Assembly (NCBI GenBank): GCA_964638005.1
Contig: CAZWXS010000091.1
Span: forward strand, 1-6,254
Direction of reading: 5' to 3'
DNA: 6,254 nt
DNA from: JAAYYM01 sp964638005
GTDB lineage: Bacteria > Bacillota > Clostridia > Lachnospirales > Lachnospiraceae
The notes under the pieces were generated by a model. The model was not told the DNA's origin. It saw nothing but the letters and a program-made list of their open reading frames with translations, and did not search any database. A program made the translations under genes and the position numbers. This document shows, one piece after another, positions 1-5,733 of this stretch. Position 1 is the stretch's first letter. Every line of letters begins with the position of its first letter.

Positions 1-500
1 TCCTCTAAGACGGGACTGGTTAGATGCAGTGTGTTATCCGGTTGCCAGTCTACGGTAGAGAAGGTACGCCATGCTATGATATGATATAGGGCAGCATCCT
101 GTGCATCGGGATAATTGACTGCCAGTTCTACATAGAGATTCTGTGTATCCGAGATTGCCATGGTATAGCTGATTACAGCGGGGGATACGGTTGTATCGAT
201 CGTAAAGGCGTCGTTATCTGCAAACATATCGGCGAGCGCTGTTTCATAGTCTGATTCATTGTCATACAGACTGTATTGTTTGGACAAGATGCCTTCTACA
301 TTTGCAAGGTAATATGCGGATTTTGAGTCGGCTTCATAATAAGCGGAAGTGCGATCGGCCATTTTGCGGCTCAACAAATAATCTGCTCTGGCACTCAGGT
401 AAGAGAGAGAAGCAAAGGTTACTAAAGAAAGAAGTATGAAGATGACGAGTATAGATGAGGTGCCGATGTGGACACCCTTTCCGCGTTTCTTTTCTGTCAT
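1..500 (-). CDS. Pilin-like single-helix protein, partial (C-terminus beyond left edge)
   Basis: This reading frame opens at ATG (500-498) and stays open to the left edge, giving 166 visible residues with no stop. AGGA lies 6 nt before the ATG, and the start is 8 nt after the stop of the upstream pseudopilin gene, so translation is probably coupled. A short basic N-terminus (TEKKRGKGVHIG) is followed by a hydrophobic helix at about residues 14-35. Next comes SARADYLLSRKMADRTSAYYEADSKS, an amphipathic helix of the kind that follows the membrane segment in pilins and PilX/GspK-type minor pilins; a soluble domain then begins. A Gly (residue 13) precedes the helix, but there is no Glu at +5, a trait known for GspK among pseudopilins. 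I infer a minor pseudopilin or pilus-associated membrane protein. The exact family was not identified. Confidence 0.8.
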   Translation of the reverse strand, partial: MTEKKRGKGVHIGTSSILVIFILLSLVTFASLSYLSARADYLLSRKMADRTSAYYEADSKSAYYLANVEGILSKQYSLYDNESDYETALADMFADNDAFTIDTTVSPAVISYTMAISDTQNLYVELAVNYPDAQDAALYHIIAWRTFSTVDWQPDNTLHLTSPVLE

Positions 501-508
501 GGTGTTTC

Positions 509-955
509 CTATCCTTGTGGAGTATTGATATATTTAGTGGCTGAGAGCTCGTATACAATTTCATTTGTTTCCAGATTGATAAATCGCGTATCCATGATCT
601 GGAAGGTGTTGACCGGTGACAGAGTGATCTCCGCCACATAGCAGGCGTCTTCATAGGAACATTCTGCATAATCAGCATCATAGTATTGCTCCAGAGTATT
701 TGCATCAATGCGTTCTGCATACGGAAATTGTTCGGCAATCGCGTCCATTGAGCCATCTGTACCACGCATGACCTCAATAAAACTCTGCGACACAGAAACT
801 GCCATATTCAACTCATCAGCCTGCCTGCTTAAGATATGCGATTGAGCAAAAAGCTGCACGCAGATTGCACTGGCGATGGAGAAGAAAAGCAATGTTACGA
901 TCATTTCCATCAGAAAGAGAGAGGATTTGGATTTGCTGCGGTTTACTGAATTCAC
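509..955 (-). CDS. Type IV pilin/GspI-like pseudopilin
   Basis: This is a 148-residue protein with a class III (prepilin-like) N-terminus. Basic residues 6-10 are followed by SSLFLMEMIVTLLFF, where cleavage after Ser12 would place Glu17 at +5, the classic pilin position; Gly is replaced by Ser at -1. The hydrophobic helix spans about 13-36. The soluble part contains two cysteines (99 and 105) that could form a small disulfide loop. The start is GTG (955-953), overlapping the stop of the DUF4860-like gene as GTGA, with AGGAGG 10 nt upstream inside that gene. An internal ATG at residue 16 would remove the signal and is not favoured. The product is probably inserted in the membrane and incorporated into a short pseudopilus with its neighbours. 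Assignment to GspI rather than GspH/J is by order and general look only. Confidence 0.8.
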   Translation of the reverse strand: MNSVNRSKSKSSLFLMEMIVTLLFFSIASAICVQLFAQSHILSRQADELNMAVSVSQSFIEVMRGTDGSMDAIAEQFPYAERIDANTLEQYYDADYAECSYEDACYVAEITLSPVNTFQIMDTRFINLETNEIVYELSATKYINTPQG

Positions 956-1455
956 AGAGCACTCACCTCCTGATTCTCACTATAGATGGATACGAGGAAG
1001 GAGACAGCACTTCCGTCCGTGCCTGTAATCTTGAAGGAATACAGGGAATTACTGATCTGTTCCATTTCAAGACTGCTGATCGGGATGATATTTTGCCCCT
1101 GATCCAGTGTCGGCTGGTAATGATCTTCGACAGTCAGCTCTTTCAGATATCCGTCATAATCATATAGATAAGTATAATAAGAAGTGTTGCCATAGGTCTG
1201 TGTCAGACACAGAACCGGCTGCCCTTCTATTTCGGTAATGGCTACAGAATCGTCTTCATCGTGCTGCCGGATCTTTTCTGTTACATAAGCAAGGGAAGTA
1301 CGGGATGTGAAGCTATGATCGGCACGATCGACGGTATTTTGGTAAACCCGTGCACCGAGCACGACAATGAGCAGTGCTGATACGATAAAAGCACCGAACA
1401 GAGCCAATATGAATAAAATATCTACCGTATGCTTTCCGGAGCGCTTTAGATTCAT
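952..1455 (-). CDS. DUF4860-like pseudopilin-like membrane protein
   Basis: This 167-residue protein has one N-terminal hydrophobic helix (about 13-35) followed by ARVYQNTVDRAD and a soluble, probably extracytoplasmic domain rich in beta-type sequence. It resembles the DUF4860 family I recall from clostridial pilus operons; this is recognition by eye, not a search. The N-terminus reads GKHTVDILF: if cut after Gly7, an Asp falls at +5 where pilins carry Glu, hinting at a divergent prepilin signal. The ATG overlaps the preceding stop as ATGA (1455-1452), with AGAAGGG about 8 nt upstream. Its own stop overlaps the next start (GTGA, 955-952). The overlaps on both sides indicate stoichiometric, coupled production with the neighbouring pseudopilins. 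A GspJ-like role is plausible but unproven. Confidence 0.8.
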   Translation of the reverse strand: MNLKRSGKHTVDILFILALFGAFIVSALLIVVLGARVYQNTVDRADHSFTSRTSLAYVTEKIRQHDEDDSVAITEIEGQPVLCLTQTYGNTSYYTYLYDYDGYLKELTVEDHYQPTLDQGQNIIPISSLEMEQISNSLYSFKITGTDGSAVSFLVSIYSENQEVSAL

Positions 1456-1787
1456 AACGGATTCCCTTCTATTACAGTTACATTGGGCATCAGATTAGAT
1501 CCGATGACCTGATAGTCAATTATAAATTTATCTTTGTCATATATCAGCCCGTAATGCTCTTCCAAATAGGCCAGCGTGGGGGGATAGATGCCTTCTACTG
1601 CATAGCAGTGTACGATATCCCTTTGCAATGCATTCTCAAGATTGCGTTTTTCTTCGTCAGCAGCGGTATTAGAAATGGAAGAAATACCGTACATAAATAC
1701 ACCCAGCACAACCAGAAAAATGATAATGGGCAAACTGACGGAATCCAGTATTCTTTTTTTGAGATTCGGCCTTTCAAAACGATTCAT
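1452..1787 (-). CDS. Small pilin-like single-helix protein (111 aa)
   Basis: The gene starts at ATG 1787-1785, preceded by AGAGGAG (1793-1799) at good spacing. A start seven codons upstream (1808) lacks a ribosome site and is rejected. The protein has a basic N-terminus (MNRFERPNLKKR), one hydrophobic helix (about 16-36), an amphipathic stretch (NTAADEEKRNLENALQRDI), then CYAVEGIYPPTLAYLEEHYG (61-80) and a short beta-like tail. The pairing of an N-terminal helix with a YPPTLAYL motif recalls the 'YP.SL..L' region of GspG-type pseudopilins, but there is no Gly/Glu+5 prepilin signal. It sits between the GspF-like gene and the DUF4860-like gene, and its ribosome site overlaps the GspF stop. I infer a pseudopilus component or assembly partner; the family was not identified. 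Confidence 0.8.
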   Translation of the reverse strand: MNRFERPNLKKRILDSVSLPIIIFLVVLGVFMYGISSISNTAADEEKRNLENALQRDIVHCYAVEGIYPPTLAYLEEHYGLIYDKDKFIIDYQVIGSNLMPNVTVIEGNPL

Positions 1788-1792
1788 ACAAA

Positions 1793-1799
1793 CTCCTCT
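1793..1799 (-). promoter_or_regulatory. Ribosome binding site deciding the 1787 start
   Basis: On the minus strand this reads AGAGGAG, 5 nt before ATG 1787. It overlaps the TAG stop of the GspF-like gene (1800-1798), so terminating ribosomes sit directly on it. This supports the 1787 start over the 1808 start and suggests translational coupling. Confidence 0.7.
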
Positions 1800-2835
1800 A
1801 TATTCCACCGATGACTGCCATAAGAGGCAGCATGACGGATAATAAGATCATACATACGACAACAGACAGGATGATGACCAGCGTCGGTTCCAACACGGAA
1901 ATCAAGTGGCTCATCTTCGAATCGACCTCTTCTTCGTAACCGGATGCGATCTTTGCCATAACCTTTTCCACGGAACCGGTTTTATAGCCGATGGTAATCA
2001 TACGTGAATACATACTGGAGAAAATGCCGACCTTGACAAGCGCCTCGGCAAATCCGGTACCGGAAGATATATATGTACGGCAATCATTGATCTTGTGCTC
2101 CATGACAGAGTTATCGACCAGGCGACTGACCATCTCAAGGCTCTGATCCGTATCGAGACCGCTGCTCATGGTCAGCGCCATCCCGCTGGCAAAGCGCCCG
2201 GATGCGATCTTGTCATAAATCGGACGGGTAAAGACGGATTTTGCACAGAAGATACCCCACAATTTCTGACCCGCAGGTGTCTTTGCCATGAAGAAATAGA
2301 GCAGCACACAAATAGCGATCAAAATGATGAAGACCAAGGCATAGTTGCTGATGGTGGTGCCGAGGTTGAGCAATGTCTTGGAAAAACCGGTCATCTCCGT
2401 ACCGAGCTGAAGGAAGACTTGATTAAATACAGGCAGTACTTTTATGATCAGTACAAGAATAACGACGGTCATCATGCCGATAATGACAAAGGGATAAGTG
2501 ACAGCACTCTTGATGTTTTCGGCGATGTTCTCTTCACGTTCATAATAAGCGGACAGTGATCGCATGACTTCCTCAAGACGACCTGATTGTTCACCAATTT
2601 CAATCATATCCAGTGCATATTTAGGGAAGACACCGGCGGCAGATATACTGGTATGGAAACTCTGTCCGACATCAATCTGCTCTGCAATCCTGCCAAGGAT
2701 TTCCCTTCCCTCTGTTGTAGTTGTATCCTCCAGCATGATGGAAACACCCTCTACAGGGGAAATGCCGGCATTCAGTATCATCGCGATCTGGTCACAGAAG
2801 GATGATAGTTCCCTATTGGTCAACATTTTTGACAT
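1798..2835 (-). CDS. Type II secretion/type IV pilus platform protein, GspF/PilC family
   Basis: This 345-residue integral membrane protein has the two-repeat layout of the T2SSF family. Cytoplasmic domain one covers about 8-111, followed by membrane helices at about 112-135 and 164-183, domain two at about 210-312, and a last helix at about 316-340. The repeat is visible directly: GEQSGRLEEVM (81-91) matches GYKTGSVEKVM (283-293), and PVFNQVFLQLG (135-145) is typical of the family. In known systems this protein forms the inner-membrane platform that couples the assembly ATPase to pilin or pseudopilin polymerisation. Length is slightly below the usual ~400 residues because the N-terminal extension is short, like ComGB. 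The start ATG 2835 has AGGAG 7 nt upstream. It is 22 nt after the lipoprotein gene and is followed by pseudopilin genes, consistent with a complete small pseudopilus operon. Confidence 0.95.
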   Translation of the reverse strand: MSKMLTNRELSSFCDQIAMILNAGISPVEGVSIMLEDTTTTEGREILGRIAEQIDVGQSFHTSISAAGVFPKYALDMIEIGEQSGRLEEVMRSLSAYYEREENIAENIKSAVTYPFVIIGMMTVVILVLIIKVLPVFNQVFLQLGTEMTGFSKTLLNLGTTISNYALVFIILIAICVLLYFFMAKTPAGQKLWGIFCAKSVFTRPIYDKIASGRFASGMALTMSSGLDTDQSLEMVSRLVDNSVMEHKINDCRTYISSGTGFAEALVKVGIFSSMYSRMITIGYKTGSVEKVMAKIASGYEEEVDSKMSHLISVLEPTLVIILSVVVCMILLSVMLPLMAVIGGI

Positions 2836-2857
2836 ATTCTCTCTCCTCTAAAATGAT

Positions 2858-3889
2858 TTAATATACGAACTCTGTTGAGTAGTTGCTGCCGTCGCCGATG
2901 AATTTCTTCAGTGCTTTTTCACTGCTGCTTGCAGCGAATGTCGGATCCATCAATGTCCAATCCTTACCATCAAACTCTATGATGCCGTTGATCCAACCGA
3001 TATCGGTGATGTAAGTGCTAATCCAGGCATGATAACTCTCACCTGCATAGCCGATTTCAAGGCGGGTCGGGATGTTCTGGCTGCGCAGCATTGCTGCCAT
3101 GATTGCCGCATAATCGAAGCAGATGCCTTTTTTGGAAGCCAGAGTATCATCTACATTTGGCAGATAGCCGCTTTGAACACTGTTTGCCTTATCATAATCA
3201 TAAGCAATATTTTGAATGACATAATTGTAGATTGCTCCGACTGCGTCAAGATCATTTGCTGCTTCCGAAACGATATCGGAGGCAAGGGTCACGGCTTTGG
3301 TCGAGGCATCGAAGTCTACATATTGGTTCGGATACAGATAAGGGCCGAATGCATCTGAAATGGTCACATCAATCTGCTGGGAAAGTGCAAGAGAATAACG
3401 GCTGGATGGCAGACTTTCATAGACTGCAACCGTGTAGGCACCGCTTTCCGAAGTCAGAGGAAAGGTTTCAAAGCCGTTACCGTGCAGGTCGTAGGAATAG
3501 GTGATCTGATTGCTGCCTGTAATCTGTAACTTGACTTTTGGATTGTCACCGGTATAGGAAACCATGACATAACCGTCTTCTGTATGGGAAGCATCTATGA
3601 CGGCTGTTTCAGCCGGATTGCTGTATGTAATCGTGCCATCTGCCATAGGCAGGCGGACAGCGGGGGTGTGATCTCTGGAGGAAATGGCTTTTTCAGAATG
3701 TGCAGCAGAGGGAACTTCTTCTGAAGGAATGTCCTTGGTATCTGCCGGAACAGGTTCCTGCGCATCGTTTTGCGTATGCAAAGAAGTGTTCGGCTCTTGC
3801 TCCGAGTCATTTGTACAACCGACCTGGGGCAGAGCGAGCATAATCAACAGGCTGATGCCGAGCAGCTTCTTTGTAGTATGTCTTATCAT
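2858..3889 (-). CDS. Transglutaminase-like domain lipoprotein
   Basis: This 343-residue exported lipoprotein has a signal sequence at 1-24 ending in PQVG before Cys25, the likely lipidated residue. The lipobox is slightly unusual, with Gln at -3. A Glu/Ser/Pro/Thr-rich linker (about 26-78) leads to a beta-rich domain (about 85-180). The C-terminal transglutaminase-like core follows, with a Cys-His-Asp triad: Cys257 in KKGICFDYA, His287 in ESYHAW and Asp315 in WTLMDPT. Such domains act as cysteine proteases, amidases or protein crosslinkers; many bacterial ones have no known substrate. It would sit on the outer face of the membrane. The start ATG 3889 follows the preceding stop by only 5 nt and has just a distant GAGG, so coupled translation is likely. 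A role in processing or crosslinking the pilus or envelope proteins encoded next to it is inference. Confidence 0.9.
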   Translation of the reverse strand: MIRHTTKKLLGISLLIMLALPQVGCTNDSEQEPNTSLHTQNDAQEPVPADTKDIPSEEVPSAAHSEKAISSRDHTPAVRLPMADGTITYSNPAETAVIDASHTEDGYVMVSYTGDNPKVKLQITGSNQITYSYDLHGNGFETFPLTSESGAYTVAVYESLPSSRYSLALSQQIDVTISDAFGPYLYPNQYVDFDASTKAVTLASDIVSEAANDLDAVGAIYNYVIQNIAYDYDKANSVQSGYLPNVDDTLASKKGICFDYAAIMAAMLRSQNIPTRLEIGYAGESYHAWISTYITDIGWINGIIEFDGKDWTLMDPTFAASSSEKALKKFIGDGSNYSTEFVY

Positions 3890-3894
3890 AAGTA

Positions 3895-4386
3895 TCAGTC
3901 ATCCTCATTGATAGAAAGTACGACAGTCAAATTATGTCCATCATGATCCGGAATCCAGATGTTGGTCGTGCCTGTCGGGTGATAGAGGCGTATGATGTTT
4001 TCTGAAGGGATGATCTCATCAGGAATATCAATCGTTCCGCCCTCATCCATGATAGAAATATTGTCATAATCTATATTATCACCCTTGAACTTTATAGTAA
4101 AGCAGTCGTTCTCAAAATAATGCTCTTCTATACTGATGTGATGTAAGGTTTCGAGTGTTCCGTGTACGGAAATGCTGCGGTAAAAGCAGAGCGGAGAAAG
4201 CAGCGTTGCAATGAGAAACACGACGCTGATCCATTTACAGGTTGCAACAGCAGCTGTTTTTGCCTTTTTTTGCAGTATGATCTTTTCAAAAGGAATGGTG
4301 TTGGGCGTTTGGTTACATGCGGCAAACACATTTTGCAGAGTTTGATTTGCGGTTTCCAAATCCATATCGTATTTGTGGAATTTCAT
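3895..4386 (-). CDS. Single-pass membrane protein, putative anti-sigma factor
   Basis: This 163-residue protein has a cytoplasmic N-terminus of about 47 residues, one membrane helix (about 48-70), and an extracytoplasmic beta-rich domain (about 71-163) with many Asp/Ile/Asn. The start ATG 4386 overlaps the sigma stop as ATGA and has GAGGAGG upstream (4394-4400 region). A longer frame opening near 4485 only reads the sigma gene out of frame and is rejected. Position, topology and coupling to a sigma gene match membrane anti-sigma factors, which hold the sigma until an envelope signal releases it. There is no zinc-binding HxxxCxxC motif, so it is not a ZAS-type anti-sigma. No DUF was recognised; the function is inferred from context only. 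Confidence 0.85.
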   Translation of the reverse strand: MKFHKYDMDLETANQTLQNVFAACNQTPNTIPFEKIILQKKAKTAAVATCKWISVVFLIATLLSPLCFYRSISVHGTLETLHHISIEEHYFENDCFTIKFKGDNIDYDNISIMDEGGTIDIPDEIIPSENIIRLYHPTGTTNIWIPDHDGHNLTVVLSINEDD

Positions 4387-4970
4387 GAGTTCGCCTCCTC
4401 TATCGATAGATGTTCTGCACGCAGGAGCTGATGCAGATTCTTTTTTGCACTGATGAGATAACGTTTTACGGAACTGCGGCTGCACTGCATCGCTTCAGCA
4501 ATGTCTTCCAATTTCATCTCGTTGTAGAATTTCATGACAATGACCTGCTTTTCACTGAACGAAAGGTGGTCGATTGCGGCTTGCAGGGATCTGGTCTGAT
4601 CGGTCTGCAATACCTTGCTTTCGGGATTGTGATCCTTATATTCATCGGGTGAGAGTTCAAGAAGTTCCGGACTGATTTCACCATATTGCTGATTTCGTTT
4701 TTTACACATATCAAAGCACACATGGAAGGCAATCTGGTTGAGCCATGCGACAAAGAGGGTTGCATCTTTGATTTTATGGATGTTCTTTAATGCCAGAATA
4801 TAAATCTCCTAAACAGCATCCTGTGCGGAATAGGTGTCCTTCAGATAACGGCAGGTATATTGGTAGATGTGCTTGTATGTAAGGGCATATAACTCGGCAA
4901 AGGCATCCGAGTCGCTGCGCTGTGCCTTCTTAACCAGGCCACTCATATAGAGATGATTGAAATCCGCCAT
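4383..4970 (-). pseudogene. ECF-type RNA polymerase sigma factor gene with one in-frame amber codon
   Basis: The frame from ATG 4970 to TGA 4383 encodes 195 codons, normal for a group 4 (ECF) sigma factor. Region 2 covers about 20-92 (AFAELYALTY, SAQDAV*EIYIL, AWLNQIAFHVCFDMCKK). Region 4 covers about 128-183 (LSFSEKQVIVMKFYNEMKLE, then an IAEAMQCSRSSVKRYL helix-turn-helix). Codon 54 is TAG (4811-4809), exactly where the family consensus 'DAVQE' carries Gln; CAG to TAG is one transition. Everything after it is intact, so the lesion is recent, a sequence error, or tolerated by readthrough or re-initiation. TAGGAG six nt before the ATG overlaps the stop of the GGDEF gene. The TGA overlaps the putative anti-sigma start. 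The intact protein would redirect RNA polymerase to envelope or pilus genes. The first ATG after the amber (4721) would give only region 4 and the end of region 2. Confidence 0.85.
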
Positions 4971-4979
4971 GATAATCTC

Positions 4980-5663
4980 CTATTTTAACAGTTTCTTATA
5001 TACCAGAGAGATCAGATCCGTAAAGTGCTGCAGGTGTTCATAGTGATTGAGAACATATGCGGATGCGATGGAAATGGCCATTTTGCGGGATTCGATCTCT
5101 TCTTCGACAGCCTTAATAAATTGTGTCACATATCCTTCTGTACAATTTTCCAATACGACGATGAACTCGTTTCCGCCGTTACGTCCGACAAAACCATAGG
5201 AATCCGCGACCTGCTCCAACAGGGAAGAGAAGTCCTGCAAAGCTTGATCGCCGGCATCGTGTCCCTGCTTTTCGTTGATTTCCACCAGATTGGAGATGCT
5301 GATGAGAACGCAGCCGATTTCATCAATATCAGTTGCATCCTTATAGGTATCAAAAATCAAGTCGCAGCTGTAACGGTTTGGAATACCGGTGAGACTGTCC
5401 AGATATGCCTTGCGGTTCAGTGCATGCTCACTGGCAATGCTGATTTCCAGTCTTCTGAAATCGAAAAGGAGCATGAAAAAGGAATAAATCATGAAGATCC
5501 ATAACAGAACACACAGCAACAGCAGGCTCATATTTGTATAGATATTGGACCGTAGGGACGGTGTCAACAATAATAATAGGAAGTAAGCTACCAAAAAGAC
5601 GATCGCAACGGCCAATTGAATAATTTTTAGTATTTTGAATCTTTTAAAAGAATTTTGTTCCAT
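4980..5663 (-). CDS. Membrane protein with degenerate GGDEF domain
   Basis: This 227-residue protein has two membrane helices (about 12-33 and 43-67) with a very short loop between them, a linker helix, and a cytoplasmic GGDEF-family domain (about 85-220). Recognisable landmarks are DSLTGIPNR (89-97), NEKQGHDAGDQAL (130-142) and the signature GRNGGNEF (160-167). Active diguanylate cyclases need Asp or Glu in the third signature position (here Asn165) and a metal-binding Asp near 121-125 (here ISISN). The inhibitory RxxD site is also absent. It is therefore probably catalytically inactive and may act as a nucleotide sensor or protein scaffold. The start ATG 5663 has AGGAGG 8 nt upstream; a TTG start at 5684 is rejected. 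It is the first gene of the leftward operon, and its TAG stop lies 9 nt before the sigma start, in the same frame. Confidence 0.88.
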   Translation of the reverse strand: MEQNSFKRFKILKIIQLAVAIVFLVAYFLLLLLTPSLRSNIYTNMSLLLLCVLLWIFMIYSFFMLLFDFRRLEISIASEHALNRKAYLDSLTGIPNRYSCDLIFDTYKDATDIDEIGCVLISISNLVEINEKQGHDAGDQALQDFSSLLEQVADSYGFVGRNGGNEFIVVLENCTEGYVTQFIKAVEEEIESRKMAISIASAYVLNHYEHLQHFTDLISLVYKKLLK

Positions 5664-5670
5664 AAATATA

Positions 5671-5677
5671 TCCTCCT
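5671..5677 (-). promoter_or_regulatory. Strong ribosome binding site for the GGDEF-domain gene
   Basis: The minus strand reads AGGAGGA, with AGGAGG 8 nt before ATG 5663. It fixes the start at MEQNSF and rules against the longer TTG-started version, which would place this site inside the coding region. Confidence 0.75.
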
Positions 5678-5704
5678 TGCACAACGCGCATTTGTACTTG
5701 TTTT

Positions 5705-5733
5705 ATTATACGGAATTTGTAGGAAAATGTCAC
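5705..5733 (-). promoter_or_regulatory. Sigma-A-type promoter of the leftward operon
   Basis: On the minus strand, -35 GTGACA (5733-5728, five of six to TTGACA), a 17-nt spacer and -10 TATAAT (5710-5705, perfect) are visible. Transcription would begin near 5698, giving a leader of about 35 nt before the GGDEF start. The DNA upstream is rich in A/T tracts that could act as UP elements. This housekeeping-type promoter means basal operon expression need not depend on the operon's own sigma factor. Confidence 0.8.

Noticed and set aside
2095..2559. Plus-strand open frames opposite the GspF-like and other operon genes (for example 2095-2559, 3029-3358, 5025-5504)
   Set aside because: They lie antisense to well-supported genes, lack ribosome sites and domain features, and have compositions typical of antisense shadows.
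3895..4485. Longer start (4485) for the putative anti-sigma protein
   Set aside because: The extra N-terminal residues are the sigma gene read in another frame. ATG 4386 has a strong GAGGAGG and an ATGA overlap with the sigma stop.
4383..4970. Genome-wide reassignment of TAG to glutamine
   Set aside because: Three other genes here (GGDEF at 4980, GspF-like at 1798, pseudopilin at 509) end in TAG at sensible lengths, and reading through the GspF-like TAG meets another stop within a few codons. Local readthrough remains possible; a recoded genetic code does not fit.
4980..5684. TTG start (5684) for the GGDEF protein
   Set aside because: It would place the AGGAGG ribosome site within the coding sequence and lies only about 14 nt from the expected transcription start. 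ATG 5663 is much better supported.
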